Shown: positions 1 to 13,071, counted from the first letter of the stretch. The stretch: DNA of 64,000 nucleotides from Polytrichum commune (GCA_950295325.1 OX485805.1:55516758-55580757), one strand, 5' to 3'. Program-made: numbers and translations. The notes: generated by a model not told the origin, from the letters alone.

Positions 1-401
1 ATTGCGGAGTCTTCTTAAGGCTCACTATCAGTGGACTTTGATAATATATAACAATTCGAAATTAGCTCCAAAACTTTCTAGGATTCATCCTAGCTTCTTA
101 AGATCATTTGCGAATGTACAAAAATTTCAAACACCGTGAATCCTCACGAGTAGTATAAGGTAGCAGACAGCAAAAGGTAACCAAATAAAGCCCATCTACC
201 TCATAGCCAAGACATGACTGGACCATGGAAGCACACTTCCTTCTTATAATGTTTGACAGAGAAATTGCAACAATTTTATCAGAGGTAGATGGGTTCACGT
301 TATGTTGCAGCCCCATCATCTTGGGTGGATTTTTAGGTTACGAGTTAAGTATGGATCATCAAGTCGGAGCGCATTTCCTACGAATCTTTGCCAAATCATA
401 C

Positions 402-708
402 CTGGGACCATGATCCGCTCTGCCATCACGCCTTCCTCGGCTGCGACAGAGTGGGCATCTTCCTTCACAAGCCCTCGTCTAATATTCTCCTGCGCGGCCG
501 CTTGCATGATCGAAGCAGCCCCTTCCCTCTCCGTGTGCCCGAATGTCCTGGCCTCAGCACTCTGCATAAGCGATGCATCTTCGAGTGTGATCGGCTCATC
601 GGCTAGCTCCCCTTGTGCACCAAGCGCATTCCCATATGTCACCGGAGTTTGCCGACCTTTGATGCGGTCCTCACTCATCTTGCTCACATGCTCCATCGCT
701 GTCGACAT
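402..708 (-). CDS. SMP-type LEA (seed maturation) protein, exon 1, gene cut by window edge
   Basis: The ATG at 708-706 opens a 102-residue exon rich in Ala, Glu and Ser. It has the two-part pattern of the SMP (seed maturation protein) LEA family: a segment starting PVTYGNALGAQ, then EDASLMQSAEARTFG, then a Gly/Ala/Gln stretch and LVKEDAHSVAAEEG. Family members are small hydrophilic proteins that accumulate in drying seeds or spores and protect cell contents; that role is family knowledge. The exon probably ends at CAG before gtatga (donor at 401-400), one base into a codon. After it the frame runs into non-family residues and a stop, as expected for an intron. I find no convincing second exon in bases 1-401, so the rest should lie left of the window. 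The call rests on pattern resemblance, not alignment. Confidence 0.7.
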
Positions 709-1175
709 TGCCTAAAAATCACCGAACACTGCACAACTCACAATCCACAATTCAGAAACCCAGCAGCTAATCTCAGCTACAAATGTAAGAAACTCAACAT
801 CCTATCCTCGCATGGAAAGGGTCCAAACCGGACTATCTAAAGAAATATGAAAAATTCTCCGAGATCTCTCAAAGGAATCGGGTACACTATCGATCTTTAC
901 CTTGCTTCACGCTTCAAGCTTCGTATTCCGGAAGTTGGAAGTTGCAACCTCGCAAACCGCAAGCAAGAGGTATGAAAGAGGTCGTGCAGAATTGAGTCGC
1001 AGTTCTCTATCGTTTAAGGCGCTGTAGAATTGGTGAATGGTTATGAACTGAGGATGTTGGCGTTGAGTTGCGGTTTATGAGTAGATTTTTGTGAAGGATG
1101 CGGCCGCAATTGCAGCTCCAGAGGCGATGGCAAGGGCCGTGACGGTGACGAAGCAGCGGACAGAGGAGAGGATCT

Positions 1176-1220
1176 ACGTGGCAGGGGCGCCACTTGGCGA
1201 CCTGGGAGGGTGCCACCTGG
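1176..1220 (-). promoter_or_regulatory. Candidate ABRE plus coupling-element-like block upstream of the SMP gene
   Basis: ACGTGGC (1176-1182) is an ABRE core. About 30 bp away, TGCCACCTGG (1211-1220) resembles the CE1-type coupling element (TGCCACCGG). Both lie 470-510 bp upstream of the SMP start codon, in a GC-rich island (about 1080-1260) that stands out from AT-rich flanks. A TATA-like tttaaata read on the minus strand lies at about 1283-1291. ABA control is expected for SMP/LEA genes, so the context fits, but short motifs also occur by chance and no transcription start is known. Confidence 0.4.
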
Positions 1221-1299
1221 ACGACCGTCAACTGCCACCAGTGCCAGTGACCACCTAGCATGTTGACCAAGCGAGAACAATTATTTAAATGTGTTGGAG

Positions 1300-4200
1300 G
1301 TTGGAAAACCAAATATCTTGGGTTGGAGGCCCTCATGCGGGTGGAATTCGGGCTTGGCCAGTTGTATAGTTGGGGGATTTTAATTGTTAGTGGAAGTGAC
1401 TTCCAAATCATAGCCAACGACAACAATTAATAAGTCTAGTGGGATTCCATTGGAATGAATTCAGGTAGAGGGTGTTTCAACCAACATTTGAATTAATTTA
1501 GTCCGCTTTTGGAGTCCACTTGGATTAGTGATATGCATGATTAGCTTAGCAAATTGGCTTAGAGATAGTAAGAAACCAAACATAATAATAAATTGCACAA
1601 TATATGAATAAACTACTACAAACTTTTGAAATCCCTTACCCCTAGCTTCATAAATCGTTCCCTAGACCCACAATCTTTCCAATGCAAACGGCTCTCAGAC
1701 CGTCTTGGAATTTGCCCAAATTCAACCCCGGTTTCTTCAAAAGCCTCCCCCCCCCCCCCCCTTATTTTTCTCAAGCCACCCTTGCACTAAAACCAATAAG
1801 TTCACTTATTAAAAAAATGAAGCCATATAAGCATATAAAGACATATAAGCAACCCACCCCTAGCTATGTGTCGACGCTTGCTGAAATCCAATCACACTGT
1901 TGGGCCAAACCAACACCGCATTCTTCCAAAACCGTTGCACTTTGTGTCGGAGACATTTGGACGGTTTAAGGTTCATGATATGGAATTAGGAGGCATGCAT
2001 AGGTGTTGGTTTTAGGAAGGGAGTTGGTTATAGCACCCTCTAGCTGAAGACAAACTTAGGAGCAACAAGTTTTTATGACACCCCCCCATGGTGAGTTAGG
2101 TGTCATGAACTACAGTCCCTCAAAATTAAGCGATAAATAGCACAAAAAGTAAAGTTAGTTTTTTAGAGGTCATAAACAAAGCTCCTTTCTGACAAGTCTA
2201 GCTTCATTTAATATGACGAGGTTTTTCTTAAAAAATCAAATTAATGCCTTTCAATGTGACAAACAATATTTGAAACTACCTTTCAAATGACGGGTTGACA
2301 AAAATCTTCATCATTCACACAAAATTGAAAATCAAATCGTGTTCTTTCATAAATAAATGAAGAGAAGTTTGAACTTCCTACAATGTTTAGTCCAACCTAA
2401 TAATTCTCTAATACTCATCTAGCGCCATACCTCAAATACTACCCTCCAATCCATATTCTCCAACTCTATCCCACAAAATGATACTCGCATCAAAGCATCC
2501 AAAGTGTCCAACTTCAATGATAAGTTCACAACTTCAATCACAAGTAGCTCTTGATAGAATTTTGTTTCACAAGTACTTGAAGGCTTCACAAGTTTTTTTT
2601 TCCCCTAAGTTTTCATGAGATGTGGCCAAATGATATACCACTCATTGATGCCCTCACAAAATTGCCATGCCTCATACAATAATTTGTTTTCACATTCATG
2701 CCTCAAAGTTTCTACAAACTTATGCACCACAACTCTCTACTTGCATCACTTTCAACCGCCGTTAATCCAAATTTTTAGATCAATCTCTCCAACTATTGAA
2801 CAAGTATTTAATCAAAGTTAGACAATTAAGGAGTCTTCATTTAGATTTTAATTGATTGATGATGATTAATGATAAGCTAATTCATGAATTAATAATAGAA
2901 GCCCCAAGACATTCTAGTAAACAAGAATGAGACCGGGGGCATAGTATTCCTAGCTTCAAGGTAAAGACCATGTATATATAAGAAAAGAGATGTAGTAAAG
3001 CATACTACAAATTTCATAATAGATTATTAGAACAAGTTTAATTTGCAAGAGCATCAAGAGGTCTCCCCATCTATACCACTAGAAATAAAGTACACTCAAC
3101 AAAATATACAAAATGAAGCACATGTGTAGAGTATAATGAGATATGGGAGTACATTCCATTCATAAAATCTCAAACACAGGTCATGAACTAAAATGAAATT
3201 GATTGTAAAGTCCAAGATGCCAAAAAGGCTAATGATTTGAAAGTAAATCAAGATGGTCTCAAATCAACTACCGTAGATGATATAGAAAAAGGTGCTTATT
3301 CGTAGCAAGGAGGAGAGGGAGATGGATATAGAAAAAGAGTTTGTCGCTTTGAGTGAGCAGGGCGCCGAGCCATTAACGCATGAGCATGCAGCCTCTTATG
3401 GCGCGTTGACGTGGTTGGAGCTTAGAAGAGTCCAAAATTTCCATTAATTAGTTTTTTTCCTAATATAATATTTCACTTATTTGTTTGATTGGGTTCATAA
3501 TTTCCGATTTTTTTGGGGGGGGTTTTGATTTGAGAATCATTTTTTCACGAACCAGCTATGGTGCTACAATAATTCTCTAGAGTGGTGGAGTGCAGTATCC
3601 TCCATGTGATCATCCAGCTGTTGGATTATTGGATGTGGTGCTCGCTGACTTCCTTGAAGTCGTTATCATGCAAGTGTTGTTGTGACTTGCCCTGGGCCTT
3701 GGAAACAATGAAAGCTTGATACTGTACATGGCTTACTAAACTTTTGATTCACTAATAAATCTCCATAAATTTCTAGTTTCAAGCCTTCTTAGAAAGCAGA
3801 TACAAAATTTGGACAGCTTTCATATGTCAGAATTTTGCTGTGTTGGATTGTGTGGAGGATCTTTCTCTCTCTCAACTCAGTTGCACAGGCGCTATGAGAG
3901 TGGAAAGTTACTGAGAAAAGTTGCTGCAAAAACAAAAGCTATACGTTACAAGTGTTGCAAGGTTACTGATCTCCGAATGTTTTATACTGTCAGATCCTAC
4001 AACCTTTAGAATGTGGAACAGTGGAATGGGAAAGAGGGAACTTGATGTTGATAAGAACAATGTTTTCTGTGAGGACCTCAAAGCATCACATATGTTGATT
4101 CAGAGTACGGCTGTTGATTGATCATCCAGGATAAATGAGAACTCACTAATTAATATAGCATACATTGAATGTTTTGATGGAAGAGTGGAGACTAGATTTT

Positions 4201-5592
4201 GGAGATCCCCAAAGTTTTTGGTTGTTGTGAAGAATGGCAACAAAGAGCCAGGGTTAGAGACAACTCAAGAAAGCGGATGTCTATATCATCTTTAGCAATG
4301 CAGTGGCTTGTTATGGATTATCAGATACGTATTTATTCAAAGAATTCACGAAAATAAGCTCTAACACTAAATATAAACACTGGCCCCATTTATGAATGTA
4401 GGTCAAGAATTGTAGCCCACACTATTTGTGCATTTCGACAATTTAGTCTGCATATTCTAATGTTCTTATCATGGTTTGAAAATACAATAATATAATACTA
4501 TATTGATGATACTAATTACCAATGCATTCAAGTATGCATTGCCCAATCAGCATAGTAAAAGCACTGATTATCAACCCATACTAATTCCAACTTTTGTGTG
4601 GAGTCATAACAGTTGCTTTATAGCCACTAGATAACCCTAAACCTTAATCTGGCATCTGCCAAGAAAATAAGCATTCTGGGACATGATGCGCTGTGTTGCC
4701 AATTGATCCTTAGTGCCTTAGTGAAAGTTTCAAGTCAGTCTGGCACAGTAGGAAAGCTCCACATTTTTATTGAACAGAAGTGTTTTCTTGGACTGTTCAA
4801 AGACTCTTGACTATTGCACATAAATGAAGAGGGAACCAGTACAGTAGCAATATTGAACTATTTGTGTGGGACTGGGCTAATAATCATGTCTCTTTGGGCG
4901 ATGGCAGCATTTGTTGTCATGGTTGTCCAGGCACCTAAGGACTAGAACGACTGTTTATCAGTCACAATTACAGCTGAGCAGTAATATATTGCACATTTTC
5001 CATAATTTCTTTAGGCATTGCATACTTACCACAAAATCCTCGTAGCACCACATTGTGATCACCACCCAAAAATGATCATTTCACGGGCTCCTGCGGAGCA
5101 TTTCAACAGCTTTGGCTGTCATCATCAGCCTGTCTATATGGGACTCTCAGACCCACAATTTCACAGCCTTGTGTCCTCTCAGCTGCTAAGAGCACAAAGA
5201 ATCTTCTAGGCCCCAGAATAAATATTTGAAGTCTAAAATTAGTCGAGATGAAATTCAATAAACTGGATCAGAGGGTGTTCAGACTGTTACCTTTATAAAT
5301 TTGGCTCATGATTATGAGCACTTCACCTATACAATTCATGATTTGAAACTCTGTACCCACTCCAGGTGGCACACTAGATTCAGCCTTGGAAGGCATAGCC
5401 TATCAAAACTGTCAGATTGAATCCCTACTCTCTGGAATGATCTTGTGATATTATGATTTCACTTCACATCCCCTGACAAAACAGATGTGTACCCAGTAAA
5501 GTTGACATATTCGGGGTCATGTACAAATAAGGGTATCTAAAATCAAGTGAGAATCTCTGGTTGGCAAAGTGTACCTCTTTCACTAGAATGAA
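1300..5592. other. Intergenic stretch, no gene recognised
   Basis: AT-rich DNA between the SMP promoter and the 3' end of the TCX gene. It holds a C-homopolymer at about 1749-1761, a short inverted repeat near 2077-2106 (tgacacc ... ggtgtca) and a G-run near 3514-3523. Short ORFs such as 3809-4009 and 5018-5209 show no family signature, no repeated domain and no consistent frame. Part of it must be the 3' UTR of the TCX gene, but no cleavage site can be fixed. Confidence 0.5.
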
Positions 5593-8500
5593 TCAATGAG
5601 ACACTCGTGGATGTGACACTCCTGGAGGCTGCAAAGGTACTCCTATGTTAGCAGGTTTTAAGGTGCCAGTACAAGAGGAAGGAGGGGTAGGGCCTGGAGT
5701 GTGTTGTCCTGGTGGTGCAATGGGTCGGGAAATCCGCGACGTATCAGTGCCTTGTTGGTTTCGCTGACCTGATGCTGCTGCATACATCTCTGAGTGTGCA
5801 ACCTCGGTTGCATATTGACTTGCTGCAAGTACAAGAGACGAGTTACATACTTCACCAGCATCAATCACAAACAATAACAATCAACAATAAGGCAAACATC
5901 ATATTCAACAATGCAAACTGCATACTACCATTTTATAGATGGAAGATAGACTAAATGTTGATTCCCAGCAAAACTCTGGAAATCAAAGAGAGATTCATAA
6001 TCCAGCAGGATGTTGTACTCTGTTAGTAAAATATTAACTTCGTATCATTTCTAAATTCAATTTTCTCTACAACATGCAGCAATCTCCCCTCACTGAGTGT
6101 ACAGAACTTACCTCGTCGTTTTCCTACAGAGATCACTCTCCGCAAGCAATCTCGATACTCTAACAGAATTGCCCGCTCTTGAGCCGCATAGAGAAGAGCT
6201 GCATGTGAGGAACCAGTAGCAGTATTCACATCGTCTGCTGCCAAGCCTCCTGTTGGAGAAGGAGGAGCAGTAAACAAGGGATCCTTTTCATCACACATCA
6301 ATGCTAAGGTCCCTGGAGACATTGGCCTTTGTGGTCGATCTGTGTCTACATCTTCCACCCCCAGACTAGCAGCTGCTCTATCAACAACCACCTTCTCCAC
6401 TTTCGGGTCATTGCTCCCCTCATCTGCACCTTTCCTCTCCAACGCTGAGGTGGGATCCTTTAAGGTGCGAGCATCACCATTTTCTCTCAAGTTTGACGTT
6501 GTATCAGGTGGAGAATGCTTGGCTATCTCAAAAGGACACACAAACAATTGTAAATTGACAGTTATTTCCCAACATATGTTCCAGAACTTTATTAATCCTC
6601 ATTATCTGTCATAAGCTGCCTATGATATTGTGACAAGGGATCAATGAACAAGAGTAAGCACAGCCATAACTTTATCCAAGCTGCACTATAACATCATGCT
6701 GCAAAAAAATTAAGCTCAGTTGGAAGACACACCAAGGAAATCTCTCTGGGCTTCAGCAGAAACAACAACAAGAAGTTTGCAGAGCTCCTGGATGGCTTCA
6801 ATTTGTACGACTCCTGATAGTAACGATCTGCAGTAGACAAGTACCTTCAATGTAAAAATGAGGTCAAGGGGGAGCATAGAAACTAACTAAACAAACACAA
6901 GTTGTCATCTAGCGCACTTATAATACGCCAGATGACATTCAGAATTGCACCGCTACCTTTCTCTTAATTGGCATTTTCTCAACATGTCCTACAATACTGG
7001 GAGTGCTTACCAATTGTGACAGAGACAGATGATAATGTTTTACCGTCTAGAAAATTTAAAAGCACACTTCCAAAGAAAACTTCCATGTACCTATTCAATA
7101 ATTTAGGAAAGTAAAAATGGAGGTGGAAATGCAGCTTACTTGTGAACCATTTTCACAGGCGGAACAGCTGCCAGCACTCCATGACTTGCTGCAATGGAAG
7201 GGGCAGGTGGATTAACTGCAGGGCTTACAGGTGGAGCTGAAGTCCCTGGCACCGACTGAGTAGACACCCCAAGACATTAATATAACACCCAGATGATAAC
7301 ATCTATGTTATCGCTAAAAAACAAACTCATTGCAAAACATTATGAGGTCCAGTCCACCTATTCCACTGTACTTTCAGAATGTTGTTCTACTCAATTCCAA
7401 GTAGTAACTTTGAGTTATCATGAGGAATGTGCCTGGTAACAAAGCAAGCTGTATTCACATAAAAAGGGTTCATAATGGGCCTCAAATCAGTATCAATGAA
7501 ATTAATACCTGCATAGGCAGAGAAGGTGCTCTTCGAGGGGGGACTTGCTCCTTTAGACCAGGTCCAGAAAACACAAGCTCATGTGTACGCCGCTTCTTCA
7601 TGAGAGGTGAGGGGGATAAATACCCGGGTGCATTTGGTATAGCCCCATTATTTGCCAACGAGGGTTGCATGAATGTTATGACATTCATGTGATGCTCATT
7701 CTGGAACAATGCTCGTCTTTCTTCACTTCCATCGAAGTTTTTACAGTCTACACACTTGCAATTATCGGAGCAGAGAATGTTCGCTTGAAAACACTCACAA
7801 TATTTTTTGAGGCATCCAGACTTCTTACAGTGGCATCCTTTGTTGTGTTTACCTGCCAAAGGGTGTTCCCCAAGATCCTCCTGCAATACCAAAACCACAG
7901 AAAAAGCTTATTGTTGAAGCTCACAAGACTAGCACAAATATTTAATCTAACTTCTTGCCCACATTTGAAGGTGTGAAAAGACCATCGATGATAGTGCAGA
8001 GTTTTTACTTCAAAAACCTAATGTGCTCTCGTTGATCCAGATAGGTACAACAAATCAGCATGAATTTTCTCAAAAATCCAAGACTGGTGTAACATTATCT
8101 AGCACAAGTACAAATCCTCGTAAGAACCTTGCAAGCAGGAGAAACTGTCAACAGACATCACCAAGTTATTGTGTGGTAGAACCAAGCAACCTCGAAATTT
8201 AAGTTGACATACCCTCAAGTCTCGTATACTTGGACTACTGAAAATCTTGGGTCTGAAAGCATTTGGATTGCGCTCTAAGGTGGCTTCAACTGCTTCCTGA
8301 CGAACAGATTCATTCTCCACATTGTTACAGCAGTTTACGCAGTTGCACCCTTCACAATAAGTACCTGATGCAAAACATTCACAATACCTGATCGTCCATG
8401 AAAAAATTGATCAGTACTATAACAAAATCTGGTCTCATCTCCAGATACAACTTCATAGTGTATCCAAAAAAAAGGTCATATACCGGTTTTAAATTATTTG

Positions 8501-11500
8501 GTAAGTACTGGATGACGAAGTTCAAATAACGACAACCAATTTGCCTAAAATCATTATTACTTTCATCACAACACCAAGTACAATTTAAAGTTGAACACTG
8601 TCAAAATACTACATTGAATATTAGTCTATTTTGACTTGGCTAACGTTTTAATTAGCAGTATTACTAATAATAATAATCATAAGAGTTTTCCACTATTGTG
8701 AATGTCTGTTCATAAAATGTCACCTCCAGCCTTTCCCAAAAACATGGTGTGCTAGCTTCCCTTAACATTTAGAAATTACGTTGGGCATGTCAAAAAAAAT
8801 CTCCTGAAATACATTATGAGATTGTTAGTGACCTGTTGAACTTTGAATGGGTTCTGGTAATGTGGACCAACCTGTCCAAGTATTCACCAAGTAGCAGTGA
8901 CAATAGCAGATCCAAACACTCCTGATTTTGATCTACACTAGTTTTTCTGACTGCTCTCTAAGTAGGGTAAGCAAGATTCAATATGAATGACAAGAGCACA
9001 ATGTAATACTTACAATTTCAAGCACCTCGAATTCTTGCAGTTACATTGCTTACACTTCTTTGGTGTACCATCCTTTGAATCAAAGGACCGCGACCGTTGT
9101 CGTGGAGATCCATGCTTCCTGTACATAACACCATCTTATACATAAATAAAATACCCAGAACGAGACCATTAACAGCTCTAATTCTACAATATATGTGCAT
9201 GACAAAGGTACACAACAAATAATAATAAGAATTTCCAGAGGTATGGCCTGAGGTGCCAGTGCAGTAGATTACAATATAACTATAAAAAGAGAGATGTTGA
9301 GTACCATACAAAGAAGATGGTGTTGTGCGAACTGAGTTCTCTGATGACCCAGGAGGTCCTCCTCCATACATTGTCGTCGTGAAGTCAAGCTGTCGTGGTA
9401 CAGCTTTTCTTGTGGGATGCTCCCCCACTTGAGAAGTTTGAGTGGGTGTTGTGACTGCCATAGTCACTTGGGACTGATCAGTTTCCATTGGACGTATACC
9501 AGGCCTGCAAACCGGGGGCAGGACGGGGGGATTACATGACAAGGCATCCAAGCAAGTTATCATCGTAAACATAAACAAGTATCACTACATGCTTGAGTGG
9601 GTAGGTACCCTATCTCATAACTATTAGAGCACCGCCTCTAAAGGTGTGACATAACATACATCATGTAAATCAAATCAAGACCCTGAAACTAGAACAAACA
9701 CTACCAACATCTTCCTGTAAGTTGATCAGTTGGGGGAACTTATTAATAAGAACAACATCTGTGAGTATAGAGCAGATAATCTTCAAAGATACTCCTGAAT
9801 ACCCAAAAAAGGAGAAATTACTTTATATTACAGAATTTATCTTTGAAATCACCCAAATCACCCATACAGCTTGTTTCTTGGCTTACCTTGGTCCCACAGG
9901 AGAAGCTGGTGCAAACACCAGTGGCTGATTTTGTACTTGTTGCGGAACGTTAGCAGGTCCAGCTATTGACCCACTTCCACCCACTGAGCTGCCTACACGG
10001 ACAACAGTGAAGGACCCATCAAACCAATAACAATTTTCAATTTGAAAGATACTAAAATTTGATGAATTTGATGAACAGATAGAAAAAACTGCCATCTTCA
10101 CAACAATTGCAGATGAAGGTACATAAATTGGAATATGGTCATAAAACCATATAACATATCAGCACAAGGATTAACTCTTCTAGACTGAAGAAAAGTCAAC
10201 ATCTTATATGAACTTTGCGTTTCACCAACAGCAGCTTAATATAACATAACCCACAGGAAAACATAACAAAAAGTCCACTTCAAACAAGGAGTTGAACATC
10301 CAAGCGCACTGAGGGATATGTCAAATTCAGCCTCCAAATTGCCATTTCACTATACTGTCCAACACCTTAATTTACCTAGCTGACTTGATTGGAAAATAAA
10401 ATCAAAACAAAACAAAATAACAACTAAAAAATCATTAACTCTGTACAGCAGGTGTCACAACATATCTAAAAAACCTCAGGATAAAAACGACTAGGACACC
10501 CCATAGCAGTTCCAAAATCCTACAATCCTATATATTATAAAAATACACATTGTATGAATTCTTTAATTAACAAGGCATTTCTTAATAACCTCATAAAAAA
10601 TACCATTCGTCGGTAAGATAGAGGGTGCTAAAACCAGCACCCCGCCCAAAACTAAAACCCTAAAATCTTGCACAATATGTACATATTGATTCTGAGAATG
10701 TCCATCACCTTAACATTATCCTCTGATGTTAGTTTGGGTCATTGTTTGGATGTTAGTTTAGCATTCAAATAAGGCATACTTAGGTGCATTGGAATCCCCT
10801 GTCAATTGCTACCGAGAATCATATAAAACTTGGACCTCAAATAGTATCTATGCTGAGCACCTAAATTGAAGGGTTTAGCATCATCTACCTTAAGGTAGAC
10901 ATGCCTAATTAGGTAAATATCTTAATCAGGGTCCAGACGCCTGTAAACAAATTGAACCTAATAATAGTATCTAAGCTGAGCACCTATATTGAAGATTGTA
11001 GCACCATCTACCTTAAGGTAGACGTGCCTAACTAGGTGCCTTATCTTAATCAGACGCCTGTATTTGAGTGGTGTATGGTTAGGTGTGGCTCCAACAATGG
11101 ACACCAAAAAGGCATCATGTGTTTAAAGGAGATTGGACTGCCTGCTCAAAATATGTCAAGGCTCAATAGTCAATATAATTGGGGTGGGGGGGGCGTTACA
11201 AGACCATTCAATGAGCTGAAGAATCTTCACTTTGATAATTAATAAGACATTCATATGGGCTCCGAAAATTATGAGGAAAGAGGCTACAGCCTCGGTTTGG
11301 GTTTGCCAACCATCTCATACTGATCTCGTGTTTCGTATCCTAAGAGAAGTGGGATACAGTAGGAAAAATTAACCATTTCAGACCCATCTACCTTAGCCCA
11401 CTTCTGCACTTGTCATCAACACAAGCTGCAATTTTCCCACTGTAGTGCACCTACATTCTCGTAAGACATTTGATTAACCAGCTATTTTCCAGCTCAAATG

Positions 11501-11704
11501 GACAACCACGCCCTGCCTACTCCGAGAGCTAGGGTTTTACCCTTCGCAACAATGGCAAGGAGATTAGTGCAATTGAAAGGGGAGAGGGGAACCACCTGGA
11601 GACGGTGCAGGTTGGCGGCCTCGATCCAATGCCTCGGTGGGAGCATCGGAGGCAGCAGGAGGAGGGCCTGCATCCCCCGTGGGCTTCTCAGGAGTGTCGC
11701 CCAT
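5593..11704 (-). CDS. TCX5/6-like CXC-domain (CPP/Tesmin-TSO1) DNA-binding protein, complete ten-exon gene
   Basis: Exons read from the sequence on the minus strand, with GT-AG junctions and conserved phase throughout: 11704-11596, 9992-9887, 9504-9310, 9118-9014, 8387-8213, 7880-7509, 7255-7140, 6827-6733, 6522-6112, 5822-5593 (stop). They total 1914 nt, 637 residues. The first CXC motif spans about C159-C192 and has the [20 protein letters not shown] signature. It is followed by the family linker [10 protein letters not shown] (211-220). The second CXC spans C246-C276 ([18 protein letters not shown]). All expected cysteines are present. A helix with [16 protein letters not shown] (about 405-422) and a region with [14 protein letters not shown] also match plant TCX5/6 proteins. 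Family members are LIN54-type subunits of plant DREAM complexes that bind CHR-type promoter elements in the nucleus. The ATG at 11704 was chosen over the one at 11857 because MGDTPEKP begins a typical N-terminus; exon 1 is the least certain part. Confidence 0.9.
10840..11063. repeat. Tandem duplication in TCX intron 1 with a 16-bp palindrome in each unit
   Basis: Two ~110-120 bp units lie head to tail (about 10840-10948 and 10968-11063). Both contain tagtatct..gctgagcaccta, then the perfect palindrome tctaccttaaggtaga, then a tail with tcttaatcag and cagacgcctgta. They lie in the 1.6-kb first intron of the TCX gene. No coding function is visible. It may be a small element that duplicated in place. 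Confidence 0.65.
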
Positions 11705-12332
11705 GCTTGTTGTCCGCCCCAGCCCTTCGCGAGAGGACACCGTAGATGTCGAGACGCATATCAATGGAAAGCTCTCCGGAGTAGCAACGCGACGAGCACA
11801 CCAGAGCTGCGATCCGTGGCCGCAATCACCCGCAATTCGCAGCAGAAGCGCAAGCAAATTTCGAAGCGCTACGCTGCCCGTGGTGACCTAACTTCGAACT
11901 GAGGGCGGAGTCGTCCGTCGCGGGTGGTGAAGAACAGCGGGCCGGTCCAAGACGGGTCGGGCAGGCCGGGCCCGGGCCAAAAGCACACGTGGAAAGTGGT
12001 GAGTGGTGCTCAGAGTGTCTAGGAAAGGGGGGCAGGGGAGGGAGCAAATGGTGGAGTGGAAGTTTGAATTTGAAATGAGTGAGTCACAGGCAGTTTGGGA
12101 ATGTACCCCCACGGTACATATCAGTTCTCGTAGATAACGTATATCTCCGATATTTCTGAATTCGGAAGGACATAATCTTTATTTGTGAATGCTAGCGTGG
12201 AGAGGTCCCTATCTCCGTCCTCTTATTCCTACCTACAGTCACGTGCCTACTAAAGGTGAGCTACAACTGAAGTCTCTATAAAAGTATTGCAGACCTTGGA
12301 CAACTAACCAACTAATTCAACTATTAATTAAG
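11705..12332 (-). promoter_or_regulatory. 5' UTR and promoter region of the TCX gene
   Basis: DNA upstream of the chosen start codon. It is GC-rich from about 11705 to 12000 and AT-rich beyond, as expected for a plant gene's 5' end. ORFs here on either strand lack domain signatures. No clear TATA box or E2F site was identified, so this entry rests on position and composition only. Confidence 0.4.
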
Positions 12333-12655
12333 TACACAAAATATGATATTTAGTGTTTGATTATATCTAGTGTTGTTACCACCCCACCATGCTCAACATT
12401 AATTTTTTAATTCTTTGACAATCAGTGTTAGACATAAATGTGCTGCTACCTTCCCTACTGCTACCTCCCTTATTATATCCTTTTTTTCATATCCTTCCTA
12501 ACACTAAATTCAAACATGTAACCTCCACGTATTACCATAGTTGATATTTAGTGTTTGAGTTTACATTGAATGTTATTTACTTTCATAGGGTTATTGATGT
12601 TTAGTGTATGTGTTTGTATTTAGTGTATCAAACACTAAATATCATATTTTGTGTA
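12333..12655. mobile_element. Small inverted-repeat element (MITE-like)
   Basis: A 323-bp segment whose ends are inverted copies of each other over about 29 bp. The left end reads tacacaaaatatgatattta and continues gtgtttgat; the right end is the reverse complement. The inner sequence after the left arm (gtgttgttaccaccc..., aattctttgacaat) matches an internal part of the two larger Harbinger-like elements at 21258-22353 and 43447-44637. It is probably a deletion derivative or relative of that family. No clean target duplication was seen. Confidence 0.6.
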
Positions 12656-12667
12656 GTTGTCTTTCGT

Positions 12668-13071
12668 AACTATAGTTGTTCGCGATTTGACATGCCAAAA
12701 AATGAAGTTAACTATAGTTGTTTTGAATTCGGTTTGCCAAAAAATCTAGTTGACTATAGTCATATCTAGTTAACTAAATATATAGTTAATTAAAGTTGAG
12801 CACAACCAGTTCACATAGTTATGTTGTAGTGTCACTAGTGTGTTATTTGTGTTGGTGGTGTACATGGAGGTTCTTCCGAAGCCCAACATTGTGAGTGATC
12901 ATATAAAGGCGTTTCTCGATGAACCTCAGTGGCCCGAGCATATTAAAGACCCTTAATTGAAGCAAATCAAGAGGCGAACTTCTTCCAATATGCAATTATA
13001 CTTGGAATTTTTTCTAGTTAACTATAGTTGTTCCCTAAAATGTATTGGAAAAAATCCAATTAACTATAGCT
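12668..13071. repeat. Cluster of AACTATAGTT-type palindromes
   Basis: Five 10-bp dyads fall in 400 bp: aactatagtt at 12668-12677, 12710-12719 and 13020-13029, gactatagtc at 12752-12761, and aactatagct at 13062-13071. Several are followed by a short gttgtt-type or tttg-type extension. The 12752 copy equals the core motif that fills the LTRs of the element at 25693-41450. No gene is visible in this stretch. Confidence 0.6.

Noticed and set aside
1041-1426. Minus-strand ORFs of 79 and 139 codons in the GC-rich block
   Set aside because: They lie in the SMP promoter, show no domain and look compositional.
1749-1761. Another G-tract MITE end at the C-run
   Set aside because: No cgag border, no partner end and no 8-bp duplication were found.
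9018-9578. 186-codon ORF spanning TCX exons 3 and 4 as one gene
   Set aside because: It reads through introns and changes frame; splicing at 9310 and 9118 gives the true CXC frame.
11564-11857. Longer N-terminus for the TCX protein starting at 11857
   Set aside because: The first 51 residues look like untranslated GC-rich sequence; MGDTPEKP at 11704 fits family N-termini better.
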